Positions 1-13,700 of a DNA stretch of 64,000 nucleotides are shown piece after piece. The stretch comes from Symsagittifera roscoffensis (Eukaryota; Xenacoelomorpha; Acoela; Convolutidae), in the NCBI RefSeq assembly GCF_963678635.1, contig NC_087063.1, positions 21,394,701 through 21,458,700 on the forward strand. The letters are read 5' to 3'. Each line of letters opens with the position of its first letter. Position 1 is the first letter of the stretch. The position numbers were made by a program, and so were the translations under genes. The notes below the pieces were generated by a model that was given only the letters and a program-made list of their open reading frames with translations, did not search any database and was not told the DNA's origin.

Positions 1-258
1 ACTAAAAAACTTTCAGAAAATTTTTTCAAAATATTTGCTAACTTTTGACAAAATTTTTAAAAAGCCAGTGTCGAAAAGGGTGCTGAAAGGGTGCTCACTC
101 GAGCTCCAAGAACTGGTTAAAAATATGCACAGACGGCATATAACAAAAATTGATTTTTTAAATGGAATTGAATGATGTATCCCTTCTTCAATGACGTTTA
201 ATTGCAAAATGAATGGAGTCCAATCTAATGTCACTCTACTACAACAGAAGCTTTTTTG

Positions 259-296
259 CCTTCCCTACATTTTTTTGCAAAAAAAATGTAGGAAGG
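259..296. repeat. Short perfect-like hairpin
   Basis: Two arms of about 17-18 bases (CCTTCCCTACAT followed by T's, and A's followed by ATGTAGGAAGG) flank a two-base loop, with one single-base indel. It could be a small foldback or the end of a transposon. No gene lies beside it. Confidence 0.6.
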
Positions 297-1572
297 ACAA
301 GGAGACTGGTCTGCTCTAGACTCTGAAAATAATAGACAACTATGCAGACAGTAATGCAAACAAAAGCGCGGAAATGTGTACAAAAGCATGTGGCCGAGCA
401 TTTACTCAATCAAGACAAGGTTGCAGAAAACAAAAGATCCAGTCTGAAAAAAGGCAAAAATAGCAAACAAAACTCAAAAAATTAAGACAAAAAACGTTCA
501 AAACAATTATCTTAAAAATATGCATTGTTTAAAAGCATTGAATCAGTGTAATTGATATTGCTTGATTTCTAAATAGTTTATCTGGCAAAATTTACATCTG
601 ATTCGATGCTATCACAAATATGGATGTCTAATAAGTTTCATGACCAATTGTCTGTTCCCTTGATTGTAAAAAATTCGCTAGTCGTAGACAAGCAAGTCGT
701 ACTAAGAACCCAGTCTTTATGTTAAAAAACAATGTTCCTACTGCTCTTTAACGTGTTAATTTTTTGAACAAAAATGATTACGCTATCAACATATTTGCAA
801 ATTTGTCGAACCTACATAAAGATTAAATCCCCTTTCTACCCTATAATACTTATTAAAGAATCCCTCATCGAAAAACAATTTATCACTTGATTGGTCAAAT
901 GTAATAGATACATCATTTACAGCTTTCAAGCGTTTCGAATTTTAATTTTCCTGCATTCTGATTGATCTAAAATTCTCGAACTTAAATTAATTCGTCGGAA
1001 TAAAAAATGACTTTTTTAAAAAATACTTCAAGTTTTTTAAAAAGTGGAAATTGAAGTGAATTATATCCAACGTGACCGCCCCGGACGCACAAGGAATAAC
1101 AATGAACAAAATTTACAATTTCCGTCAAACATACTTATGGTATCTACTAAAAAAATTATCCCCCTTTAAGAAACAATTAATTAACCAGCACTTTTTTTTG
1201 CTCAGACTTTCAAAAAGGCGAGGAAAAAATATATTTCTGTGGTGTTTTTTTTCAAACTCAGACCAGTTTTACAAAAGTTGAGAGCATATGGGTATCGATT
1301 CGGAAATCTTTGGATTGCCAATCGAGTATGCTTGCACTAGACTAAAATGCGGATGGCATTGCTGCTCGAATAATATTTTGATAGTTTCAATACGCAAAGT
1401 ATTTAAGCGTGGTAAATTATCCGGACTCCTAATTGTTCAAAAAGGAATTGAGGCCGACTTAATTTGTCAAATAATTTCTACTCAAGTTTTAGCACTTGCA
1501 TTTGATATTGGCAGTACAAATTTGTAATTTATCAATTTTTTTCAAATCAAAAATTACTCGAAATAGGTTAAG

Positions 1573-1614
1573 GGGCAGTCGGAACATTCAGGGCTTCGAC
1601 CTGATATACGAGCA
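1573..1614 (-). repeat. Dispersed repeat family A, copy 1
   Basis: The reverse complement matches the core of two plus-strand copies at 19,813-19,945 and 35,396-35,533. The shared core runs CTCGTATCAGG..AAGCCCTGAAT..TCCGACTGCC and contains a CAGGGC/GCCCTG hairpin. Only the core is visible in this copy. Confidence 0.6.
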
Positions 1615-3289
1615 ATCTTGTCTTTCTCTAAGTTCATATAAATTTTAAATATAACAACTGTTGCACTTTGAGCTTTCTAGCTTTTGAAAATTCAATTTTC
1701 CTTCATTCTGATTGATAAAAATTTTGCGAGGTTTAAACTAATTCATCGACTAATTTGAAAAAGGGGGTAATTGTAAGGAATATATACCCGCATATAGGAA
1801 TCAGGAATTTGTCTACCATACACAAGCAATATCAAGTAACAAGTGATGTAATGGTACGTCAAAGTGCGTCAAATGGGTACTATAAAAGGAAAAACACTGC
1901 GAAAAATTTTCAAAATTATACTTACTTCTCTCAAAATCACGGTTGAAAGGGCTTTATTATTTTGTTTCATTCGACCCATTCCAATGTCTTTTGTCTGATT
2001 AGGCGTGGGAAAAAATTCGAAACACCTGAAGACAAAGTTATTCCCCAATTTCAGTGGTCGGAATAAATACTCACAAAATCAATGAATAAAACTATCATTT
2101 TTTATCAAAGGTTTGCTTAAGAAAACCAAGTCAGCAAAACGTACAAACCAAATCACTCCAATAAATTAGTCAAATTAATCATCTTCATAGAAAAATTGAA
2201 GAAATGACGGAAACTAAATGGCATATACTATACAAAAATTCATCTCGATCGTTAATGCATATTCAAATAAACAACTTGAATTTTCATTTGAATTCCAATT
2301 CTTTTTAATGGCAAAACTAAGTCAAAAGTTTGAATGAAAAGCAATATAAATAGTAAAAATGAGATTTAAAATTATCTTTAAAGTAAGTCTATCTACCATT
2401 TGCAAGCGCTGATACTGGGACTTATTCCAAGATTTTGCTGCTTTTTTACACACAAAATAGCTAGAAGAACGTAGATTCATATTTGATATTTAGAAATTGT
2501 CAAAAAAAGAAAACAAGTTTTTTGTTTGCAGGCAAATTGAATTGGTATCTAAATATTTAAATCTTAGTGAACATTTTAAAAAAAATTTATCTAAGGCATA
2601 GCTGCAGGGGCGCATTCAAGGCTTGGCTGCAGCGGCGGATTCACCCACCAAACAGTGCCAGCTTTGGCATTAGCTTACACAGAGGCGCACAACTTGCCAT
2701 ACAACAAAAACATAAAAATCATGCGAAGTCGAAAAAAAGAGAAAAATTATGAAAAAAAAACTAGGTCTACCAAAATTTTAAATTTCTCGATATCTCTCGA
2801 TAGAATTTCATTCCAGTCAAAAACCCCAGGAATTTGAATATTAAATTAGCAACGGAACAAAATTTACGTTCTTTGAGCAGACACAAAAATTGATCCAAAA
2901 AATATAATGTAAAAAAAAGTTTCAAAAAATTTCAAAAAAATGATTACACAATTCATTGTGTAGTACAAAAAATGAATTCAGTCCCACCTGAAACTACAAT
3001 AAACAACACTTGCAATTATGAAAGTAGCCTACAGCCAAAGAAACATCAGTAATGTAGCAAGTACGCCGACAAACTTTGAGCAGGCACCAGTTGAGCCGGA
3101 AAAAAAAAGAGTTTATGTAAAAAAAATATATATATTTCAAGTTCCCCCAGATACTAGAATGAACAACACTGTTAATGAAAATTGCTCACAGCACAAGAAA
3201 AATCCGTAACATGGCAACTTAGCAGACAATGGAAACTCCGACAATTCAATTTTAACCGATTTTTTCTTACAAAATGAAAAAACAAAGTC

Positions 3290-3352
3290 CAGCTGAGATG
3301 CGAACCCCAGACCTTAGAATGCAAAGGCAACGGCGTCACCCCTGGGCGAATT
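3290..3352 (-). repeat. tRNA-like SINE head (degenerate)
   Basis: Read on the minus strand, this stretch has a B-box-like GGGGTTCGCATCTC and an upstream A-box-like block, the layout of an RNA polymerase III internal promoter. It resembles the heads of fuller SINE copies near 19.1, 23.2, 28.4 and 37.5 kb. It does not fold as an intact tRNA by eye. Confidence 0.45.
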
Positions 3353-6300
3353 GGAAAGAAACCTGAAAAGTTTCAGCGTTCAATGTTAAAGAAAAGATTT
3401 GTTAAAAGAACGAGTAAAGAAAAGAATTTGAGCCTAAACAAAAATTGTTGTCATAAAAATTTTGAAGCAATAAAGTTTTCAAACTTTTTATGGAACTCAT
3501 AAAAGCATACAAATATATTTTTAACCTCGAAACTGCGCAAGATAATTTGATTAAGCTGAAATAAAATATGCCAAAATACCTTAAAATCGGGAAAAAAAAC
3601 AAATCACAAATTTCATAGATTTTTTATTGATTTAAACAGTTTCTACTATGATTGAAACTTCTGTAACTTGATTTTTTTTTCGTTTTTTCCCGATTAAACG
3701 GTTTCGGCTTATGTTTTAGCAAAGTCAAATTAAATTGCGTACTATCAAACATAAGTTTGTTATTGATTTGAACAGTTTATTCTATGCTTTGGAAAGTAAG
3801 CCTAAAAAAACGTTGCAGATAACACAAACTAAATTTTAAAAAAGGAAAATGAGCCAACGGAAACTAGGACAAAAACCACGAATACGAAAAAAAACAATCT
3901 TTTTTTCTAGAATTTGATTTGAAAAAAAAGCTATTACATGACTTCCATTAAATACTATCTAAATGATATTAGTTGTATATAAATTTTTCAAAAAGTGCCC
4001 AAAAACAATATTTTAGACCTGTTTTTTTTTTGAAATTTGCCAGCGGTACAAACATTTTTTTGGGTCAAAATAGGGTATTTATAGTATTTTGGGATTGCTC
4101 GGAAAATCAATTTGGTCGACCTACAAAAAAGCTGACAAAATTTCGAAAAAAAAAATCCTGAAAATGGACCCCCCCCCCCCACTTGGAGAAAATCCTATAT
4201 CCGCCCCTGCATGGCTGTAAAATCATGCTAATAGGATTGACGATTTTTTTTCTATGTACAGAAGTCAGTCTGCGTAGGAGCTTTACTTTTCGCAACTATG
4301 CAGACTATAACGGACACACGTAAAAATTATATTTCCAGGAGAATTTGTATGAGTTTAAACACATCTTAATATTTAGAGGATGTGAATATTGAAATGTATA
4401 TGGATTAGTATTTGCGAAAAACCACTTCTCTCCATCTTCGTATCAATTTTACGGAGCGTTCAATTTTACAAAAAGGGCAAATGCTATTCAATATTCAGCC
4501 ATATGATTTGTCACCTATGAACCGATTACTGTGGATTAACCTTACCTCAGTAGCAGAAGATAGTCCATTATCCGCAGTTGCACTTGGATTCATTGCAGTG
4601 ACGTCTGAGGGTGTAGGGTTCATTCCACTGTTGCTATCAATCTGTTGATGTTCTCACGTGCGCCAGCAGTAAGGATATTCAGCGATTAAAGAATAATAGA
4701 AATGAGAATCACTAATTAGATTTTAAAAGTAGCACCACTTTGAATGGATACACCACAAAAAAAACAACAACAACAACAGCAGCACAACTCTATCGAATGT
4801 ATTATATAAATTAAATGGTTGCAGTACTGCAACACCAAAAAGAGATACGACAAAGTATAGGGATTTCAGTGAGCCACTTTGTTGCAGAAAGCGAGAAATT
4901 TACCTTTTTCCCCTCAGTGGTAATGGTAAAAGATACAGGCAAAAGGAGAGATAAGTTATCAACGGACCGGAATTCCAATTCAATGGATCTGCGACATTAA
5001 AGCTTTGCCTATTTATCTTTTCCTCATTATTTTTCAATGTCGAATGTAATCAGAATTAATCCCAAATCGGCTATCTCTCGGCGAAATTGCGTGTTTTATT
5101 AACAAACGGACAAAACGGGTGAAATAAATGGAATGAATTAAATGAACAGTGTCCTATTTTTCAGTCCCTTCTTACCACACTCACTCACATAAACTAGTCA
5201 AATAACAAGAGATGGTGAATCGATAACGGGAATAAATTTGGATGGCAAGTGCCTTGCCTGAGTCTGTTTCAACTTTGGGCGCACTGTGGGAATAATTTAA
5301 ATAGCAGAAAACCTGCGAATTATCCGACTCAGAGGAGGAAAATAGCTAACCAGAGGGACTTGATAGGAAAATCGAATGATATGTTTTTGGATTGTGTAAA
5401 ATCAGGATATTGTTTAGAAACAATGCAGTGCTCCCAATAGCCAGCAGCTGGTTCCAAAAATGTGATGTCTGGCTCGGAAGTAGCAAAAAATAATAATCTA
5501 GTTGAATTTGTTTTCCAACGACTGAACGAACAGTTTACATCAATTTATCTGAAAAGAAAACAATTGAGAGACCGAATAAAGGGGATCACAGAACTGAGCA
5601 ATTAGATTAAAAAAGGCACGGCTATTTAAAAGGCACGACTACTCTGATTGAATGGTTTTTGATTGAATGCTTTACTTTTTCTGACTCCCATTTCTGATCA
5701 ATCTGACACATCATTTCTTACACTCGCATTTCTGACACACATTATTTATGCTAACTACAACTATTTCTGATTAATGATAATATTTCCACTCATTCTCCTT
5801 TATCTGTCAAAAGTTCTACTTATCATTTTTTTCAGGTTTCGTCTGGTTTACATTTTAGTCATCAAGTGTAAAGCTAATAAATGACCAACTAACCAATCAA
5901 AATTTATTCTGGTTAGTATCAGTTACGTCATTATGTTAGGATTATGAACTTAAAAACTTGCGCCCTGGTTGCTAATAAAAACTAATTTTGAGGGGGAGGT
6001 GCGTCGCAAAAAATTCTCTTTGCACGCGGCGCATAAACTTCTAGAATAAATTATGTACTTTGATCATTTCAATAGAGTTTAAATTATTTATTTGGCAGAA
6101 AACCAATCAAGAAAAACTTTTTGAAAAAATCCCCGCTAGTAAACCCTAGAACTTCAAGTAGTCCAGTGTTTCTGTAACAAGAATAGCCCCGAAAAAAACG
6201 AGTGAAGTAAAAATCAACCCAAACAGCGCGATGAAAACGAATCGAAATCAAACTTAAATTCAAAGGGGCATCAGGATAAAACTAAACTAAACGGTCAATG

Positions 6301-6953
6301 ACTGATTCTAGTAATTACTAATAAACTGCACGTGACGTTCTTCATCTAAGTAAAGAGACAAGCGACTGACTTAGCATGGTTACCGGGCAAAATTTTCCGT
6401 ATGAACTAAAACTATCACCGCCCAGACTGGCCTAAAAAAAGATAAAAACGCTCTAAATTGGCGAGCCTCAATGGTAAATCAATTAACTTTTGGGAGATTG
6501 GAAGTTTCAGGAAGTTTTTTTTTCGAAACGTGTTAGATCAGTACTCGAGTCAGGGGAAAATGAAGAGCGAATGAAGTAACTTTCGGTTATCACGATAACT
6601 GACCTTCCGATAATATGTAATGGGATTATAAGGATGATGATCATCATGATTTTGATGAGATCGTAATATGATAACGACAATAGTTTTTAAAGATGAGGTC
6701 TTTCAGATCTTTTTTGATAACCATAAAAATTATTTTGAGGAGTTCTAATTTTTTGTTGAATATCTGAGTTTGTTGTCCTGAACTAAAGCTTATAAAACAC
6801 CGCTGCTCTCCTTCGTCAAAATTATGTACTTTTCTACATCGATCAATTTTTCCGGCCATTCTTCCTGCCGAAAGAGTATCGCAATACTCATTTCCACTAG
6901 CCTGTTTTTTCCTAGAATTTTGAAAACAATTACAACTTATTCGTTGTTTCATA

Positions 6954-7625
6954 ATGAGTTGCTTGTTTTTATATCAGAAGGTAAATCAATTCAAATTAAC
7001 TTATTTCATGAACGGAGTGATTTATCACTCAAGCAGGTCGTGTAATTTTTATCCTTTTTTCAGATACCTCATGAGTTTCAGATACCTCATGAAAGGTTTC
7101 AATCAGGTATCCTTTTCAATGACATATTCTCTTTTTTCAGATAATCCAGGGAGTGATTTATCGCTAGAAAAAACTAATTTTTGGCCCAGCCATAAAAGAG
7201 GTATTTTTTTTTCCGGAAAATACCGCGAATTGAGTCAGGTGATAACAAAACTCATTTCAATTGAAAGCGGCTTTATGCTATATGCTTCACAAATCGAGTC
7301 ACATTTCAGACTTGCGTCCCACCACGGATCTTTTCTCAAACAAAAACATACTAACATCATAACCAAGTTTCCAGGAGAAAACCCTTCCTCAAAAGTCATT
7401 TTATTTCACCTCCAAGCATGCATTCCCAGAACCACCCAATGGAAGCTTTCACAACTTCGGTCTGGTTACAGTCGGCTTTTAAACACTTACCTCGCCCACT
7501 TAGACAACCAAGTTTCTCTACTTAGCCTCTTGTCAACCCACACTAGTTGCGATATTTTTAACGGCCCCAGAAATCCCTCCCCTTTTACTCCCGCAGACGT
7601 TGGTGGAAACAGCGAAAATCCGTAG
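6954..7625 (+). other. Unrecognised 223-codon open frame
   Basis: This is the longest uninterrupted frame in the left 20 kb. The conceptual product is rich in Ser, Phe and Leu and shows no domain I recognise. The DNA contains intron-like signals: GTAAAT or GTATCC donors, and polypyrimidine-CAG acceptors at about 7,063 and 7,140. A short duplication (ATACCTCATGA twice, 7,064-7,091) sits between them. It could be a chance frame, a decayed exon set, or unique flank of the tandem array that begins about 100 bases downstream. I would not call it a gene without transcript support. Confidence 0.15.
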
Positions 7626-7719
7626 CCTGGAGACGGATGAGCAGAACCCGCCCAACAGGGTTAAGTGTACAAGAGAACAGAAAAAGTAGAAAAAAGAGGG
7701 CGAGCCGTCAATCAAGTAA

Positions 7720-10700
7720 AACGTCAAAAAACTGAATTCGAGAAATTCGGTAGGAGCAAAAGGCGTGATAGAATAATATCACGTCAAGCACGCTAACGGT
7801 TCGCTTAAGTTCATCGAGCAAAAAAGAAACTCCTATAAGGATACATGATTTACTCCGGACGACTAAGTGAGGGAGAAATCAAGGACACTAAAACGCCGAT
7901 ACAGCGGAGGGATTGCGTCGCAATGAGCCAAAGAAAAGAGCGCATTGAAAAGTAATAAGAGAAGACGGTCTCCAAATAAATGAAAACTGGGTTAATACTG
8001 ATAAAATAAAAGAGCTGACTGTAAACAGGACATAAAAAACACTTGTGAAGCGAGAAAAACAAAGAGTTTCACTAGACAAAACTATTTGCCAAAAAAAAAC
8101 AAGAAAAAAAAACTCGTTCAACTGAAAAGATGGGTGTTTCAATTCCTTTTCTAAAAATTCAGAAAAGTTCACTGAGAATCGAATTTTTAACAAACTGAAC
8201 GATTCGCCAAGAACGGCATAGTGAAACCGTCACCATGAGGTTTCAGCGACAGAAAAGTTACTGCTAAAATACAGGAACACTAGGCAGCAGATCGAAATTG
8301 ATGTATGATAGATTTTGAGATGGGAGTGAACGTGGCCCGATTCAAGAATATGACTATTAATTAGGGCGAATACTCTATCAAAAAAAAACATGGAGATGTT
8401 GTTGAAAGGGCCTGGCGAGTGTTTACATGAGAAAAGAAAATGTAGCAGGAATGAGGGGGGAACCCTCAAAAAACGAATTCCTTAAAGTCGGTAGGAGCAA
8501 AAGGAGTGATAAAATGCTATCACGTCAAGCACGCTAAAGGTTCGCTTAAGTTCATCGAGCAAAAAAGAAACTCCTATAAGGATACATGATTTACTCCGGA
8601 CGACTGAGTGAGGGAGAAATCAAGGACACTATAACGCCGATACAGCGGAGCGATTGCGTTGCAATGAGCCAAAGAAAAGAGCGCATTAAAAATAATAAGA
8701 GAATACGGTGTCCAAATAAATTAAAACTAAGTTAATACTGATAAAGTAAAAGAGCTGTTTGTATATGGGACATAGAAAAAACACTTGTGAAGCGGTAAAA
8801 ACCAAAAGTTTCACTAGGCAAAACTATTTGCCAAAAAAAACTCGTTCAACTGAAAAGATGGGTGTTTCAATTCCTTTTCTAAAAATTCAGACAAGTTCAC
8901 TGACAATCAAGTTTTTTAACAAACTGAACGATTCGCGAAGAACGGCATATTGAAACCGTCACCAAGAGGTTTCAGCGACAGAAAACGTACTGTTAAAATA
9001 CAGGAACATTAGGAAGCAGATCGAAACTAATGTATGATAGACTTTCAGATGGGAGTGAATGTGGCCCGATTTAAGAATATGACCATTAATGGGGGCGAAT
9101 ATTCCATCAAGAAAAACATAGAGATGTCGTTGAAAGGGCCTGGCGAGTGTTTACATGAGAAAAGAAAATGTAGCAGAAATGAGGGGTCCAACCCTAAAAA
9201 AAACGGATTCCTGAATGTCGATAGGAACGAAAGGTATGATAGAATGCCATCACGTCGAGCACGCTAACGGCTCACTAAAATTCATCGAGCAAAAAAGAGA
9301 AAACTTCCACACAGAACACAGACGACTGTACCGCACAGCGTCTGCGCGTAACAAAAACAAAAAGAATAGATGATGTGCAAAGAAAGGAAAACTAAATTGA
9401 TACTGAGGAAGTAGAGCAGTTGACTGGAAATGAGCAATGAAAACCACAGTTGAAAAGTGGTAACAGGGTTAAAAACATTTTTACTAAGCAGAATACTATT
9501 TTCCTATAAAACCAGAAAAAAAAATCTAGCGAAGTTACTGAGAAGCAATTTGTTAACAAATTGAGCGATTAGGGAGGAGTCAAGAGCCGCATATTAAAAT
9601 CGCTCAAGCGGTTCCAGCAACAGAACGAACTGCTAACATACGCGATAATCAGGCAGCAGATCGAATTTAATGTATTTCAGATGAGATTTTCAGATGAGAG
9701 TAAGTGGCTCGATTCAAGAAGATAACCGTTAATGATGGTGAATAATCCACCACAAAATATCTGAAGATGTCGTTGAGAGGGCCTGACAAAAAAATAAAGC
9801 AGAAAAGAGGGACCAACACCTCAAAAAATGGATTCCGGAAAATCAGTATGATCGACAGGCTTGATAGAAGGCTATCACGTCGAGCACGCTAAAGGCACGC
9901 TTAAGATGATCAAGCAAGAAAAAGAACTTCCATATCGATACGAGATTTACTCCAGACGAAGAGATCAACGACAATCAAACCACGATACAGATATGGGGAG
10001 GAGCCGCCAGCAGCGTTTAAGCGTAAGAAAAACAATAAAGAGGATAGACGGTGTGCATACAAATGAAAACTATAATGATACTGAGGAAGTAGAGCAGTTG
10101 AGTGTAAATGATCCAGGAATACGACAGTTGAAAAGTGATGAAAGACTAAAATAATTTTACTTGGCGAAAACTTTTTTTAAAACCAAGAAAAAAATCTTTC
10201 AATTGAATCAATTAATGATTCCTCAGTCGGTATGGGGAAGGTTTTTCAATACCTTTTTCTGACAATTCGGGCAACTTTACTGAGAATCATTGTGTTATTA
10301 ACAAATTAGGCCATTCGAGAAGAGTCGAAGAACGGCATATTAAAATCGCCACCCAGAGGTTCCAGCGCAGAGTACGTACTGCTAAAAGACAGGAACATTT
10401 GGTAGATCGAATCTAAATTAAGAAACTTTTGCAGATGAGAGCGAATGGTGCTGATTCAAGAAGATGACCGTTACTGGTGGTGAAAACTCAATCACGAAAA
10501 GCCTGAAAAAGTCTTTGAAAAGGCCTGGCAAGTGCTTACGAGAAAAAAGAAAACGTAGCAAAAACGAGAAGCGGCTTCTCGGAAAAAACGGATTCCGGAA
10601 TGCTAGCGGTAACGGCTCGCTTAAAATCATCGAGCAAAAGAGAGAAAACTTCCATATTGATACGAGATTCACTCCAGACGGCTACCTAAGGGAGAGACCA

Positions 10701-13700
10701 AATACAATAGTATCTCGATGTAGCGGGGGATGTGCCGCCAGCAGCATGTGAGCGTAAGAAAAACAATAAGACGGATAAACGGTGTGCAAAGAAATGAAAA
10801 CTAAATTCATGCTGAGAAAGTAGAGCATGTTCAAATCTCCACCAAGAGCTTCCACCGCAGAAAACGTACTGCTAACAAACAGGAATAATGGGCAGCATCT
10901 AATGTATGAACGATTTTCATATGGAAGTACATGTGGCCCGATTCAAGAAGATGAACGTTTAGGGCGGTGAATACTCCAAAAGAAGAACCTAAAGATGTCG
11001 TTGAAAGGGCCCGGTGAGTGTTTACATTAGAAAAAAAAACTTAGCAGAAATGAGGTCGCAACCCGTCAATAAAACTGATTCCGGCAAGTCAGCAGGAACG
11101 AATGGCCTGATAGAATGCTATCATGTCGAGCACGCTAAAGTCTCGCTGAAGTTCATCAGGCAATAGAGAAAACTTAGAAATTGAAAGGATACTTACTCCA
11201 GACGACTGCAAAAGGGAGAGACCAAAGACAATCGTATCTCGATGCAGCGTAGATGTGCCGCGAGCAGCATGTGAGCGTATGAAAAATTAAAAAGAACAGA
11301 CGGGGTGAAGAGAAATGAAATTTAAATTGATTCTCAGGAAGTAGAGCAATTAACTGTAAATGAGCCATAGAAACCACAGTTGAAAAGTGATATCAGAGTG
11401 AAAAATAATTTCACTAGGCAGAATACTAGTCTCTAATAAGACCAGAAAAAAATCATGTATCTGAGTCAATTACTAAGTCCTCAATCGGTAAGGGTTTTCC
11501 AATTCCATTTTTCGAGAGGTCAGGCAAATTCACTTAGAAATAGTAAGTAATTAACAAGTTGAGCGATTCGCGAAGATCAGCAAATTAAAATCGATGTTCC
11601 AGTGCAGGGTACACCAAGATGTTCCAATGCCGAGTACGTACTGCTAAAATACGAGAACAATAGGCAGCAAATAGAATTTAATGTATGACAGTTTTTCAGA
11701 TGAGAGTGAATGTGGCCGGATTCATGAAGATAACCGTTAATGGTGGCGAATACTCCACCAAGAAAAATCTAAAGAAGTCGTTGAAAGGGCCTGGTGGGTC
11801 TTAATAAGAGAAACGAAACAATAGCAGAAATGAGGGGCCGACCCGTCAAAAAAACCGGCTTCCGTAACTTCGGTAGGTACGAAAGGCGTGATAGAAGGCT
11901 ATCACGTCGAGCACGGTAACGGCTCGTTTAAAATCATCGAGCAAGAGAGAGAAAACTTTCATATTGATACGAGATTCACTCCAGACGACTACCTAAGGGA
12001 GAGACCATAGACAATAGTACCTCGATGCAGCGGGGGATGTGCCGCCAGCAGCATGTGAGCGTAGGAAAAACAATAAGACGGATACACGGTGTGCAAAGTA
12101 ATGAAAACTAAATTCATGCTGAGAGAGTAGAGCATGTTCAAATCTCCACCAAGAGCTTCCACCGCAGAAAACGTTCTGCTAAAAAACAGGATTATTGGGC
12201 AGCAGATCAAATCTAATGAATGAACGATTTTCATATGGAAGTACATGTGGCCCGATTCAAGAAGATGAAAGTTTAGGGTGGTGAATACTCCAAAAGAAAA
12301 ACCTAAAGATGTCGTTGAAAGGGCCTGGTTAGTGTTTACATTAGAAAAAAACGTAGCAGAAATGAGGTCGCAACCCGTCAATAAAACTGATTCCGGGAAG
12401 TCAGCAGGAAGGAATGGCCTGATAGAATGCTATCATGTCGAGCACGCTAAAGGCTCGCTGAAGTTCATCAAGCAATAGAGAAAACTTACAAATTGAAAGG
12501 AGACTTACTCCAGACGACTGCAAAAGGGAGAGACCAAAAACAATCGTATCTCGATGCAGCGTAGATGTGCTGCGAGCAGCATGTGAGCGTATGGAAAATA
12601 ATAAGAACAGACGGTTTGAAGAGAAATGAAATTTAAATTGATTCTCAAGAAGTAGAGCAATTAACTGTAAATGAGCCATAGAAACCACAGTTGAAAAGTG
12701 ATATCAGAGTGAAAATAAGTTCACTAGGCAGAAAACTAGTTTCTACTAAGACCAGAAAAAAATCATTTATCTGAGTCAATTACTAAGTTCTTAATCGGTA
12801 AGGGTTTTCCAATTCCATTTTTCGGGAGGCCAGGCAACTTCACTTGGAAATAGTAAGTAATTAACAAGTTGAGCGATTCGCGAAGATCAGAAAATGAAAA
12901 TCAGCACCAAGATGTTCCAGTGCAGGGTACACCAAGATGTTCCAATGCAGAGTACGTACTGCTAAAATACGAGAACAATAGGCAGCAGATAGAATTTAAT
13001 GTATGACAGTTTTTCAGATGAGAGTGAATGTGGCCGGATTCATGAAGATAACCGTTAATGGTGGCGAATACTCCACCCAGAAAAATCTAAAGAAGTCGTT
13101 GAAAGTGCCTGATGGGTCTTAACAAGAGAAACAAAAAAATAGCAGAAATGAGGGGCCGACCCGTAAAAAAAAACGGCTTCCGTAAATTCGGTAGGAACGA
13201 AAGGCGTGATAGAAGGCTATCACGTCGAGCACGCTAAAGGCACGCTTAAGATCATCAAGCAAGAAAGAGATAACTTCCATATCGAAACGAGATTTACTCC
13301 AGACGACTACATAGGGGGAGCAAAGAAAATCGTACCTCAATGCAGCGGAGGGGATGTGCCGAGAGCAGCGTAAAAAAAACAATAAGAAAAATAAACGGTG
13401 TCCAAAGAAATGAAAATTAGGTTGATACTTAGGAAGTACAGCATTTGACTGTGAATGAGCCATTAAAACCACAGTTAAAAAGTGATATCAGTTTGAAAAC
13501 TAATTTCACTAGGCACACTACTATTTTCTAATGAAACCAGAAAAAAATAGTTTATCTGAATTAATTATTAAGTCCTCAATCGGTAAGGAAAGGGTTTTCC
13601 AATTCCTTTTTCCGTGAGATCAGGTAACTTTACTTGGAATCAGTGTGAAATTAGCAAATTGAGCGATTCGCGAAGAGCGGCATATTACAATAGCCACCAA

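Larger units (their letters stand above)
1..6600. other. AT-rich intergenic DNA, no gene recognised
   Basis: I see no reading frame with a recognisable domain on either strand; open frames are under 105 codons and rich in Lys, Asn, Phe and Ile, as expected from base composition. Simple structures include a poly-C run near 4,166-4,180 and a CAA-type microsatellite at about 4,766-4,795. A diverged direct repeat of about 90 bp links 920-1,010 and 1,670-1,760. A GAT/ATC palindromic run lies near 6,630-6,650. Named repeats are listed separately. Confidence 0.7.
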
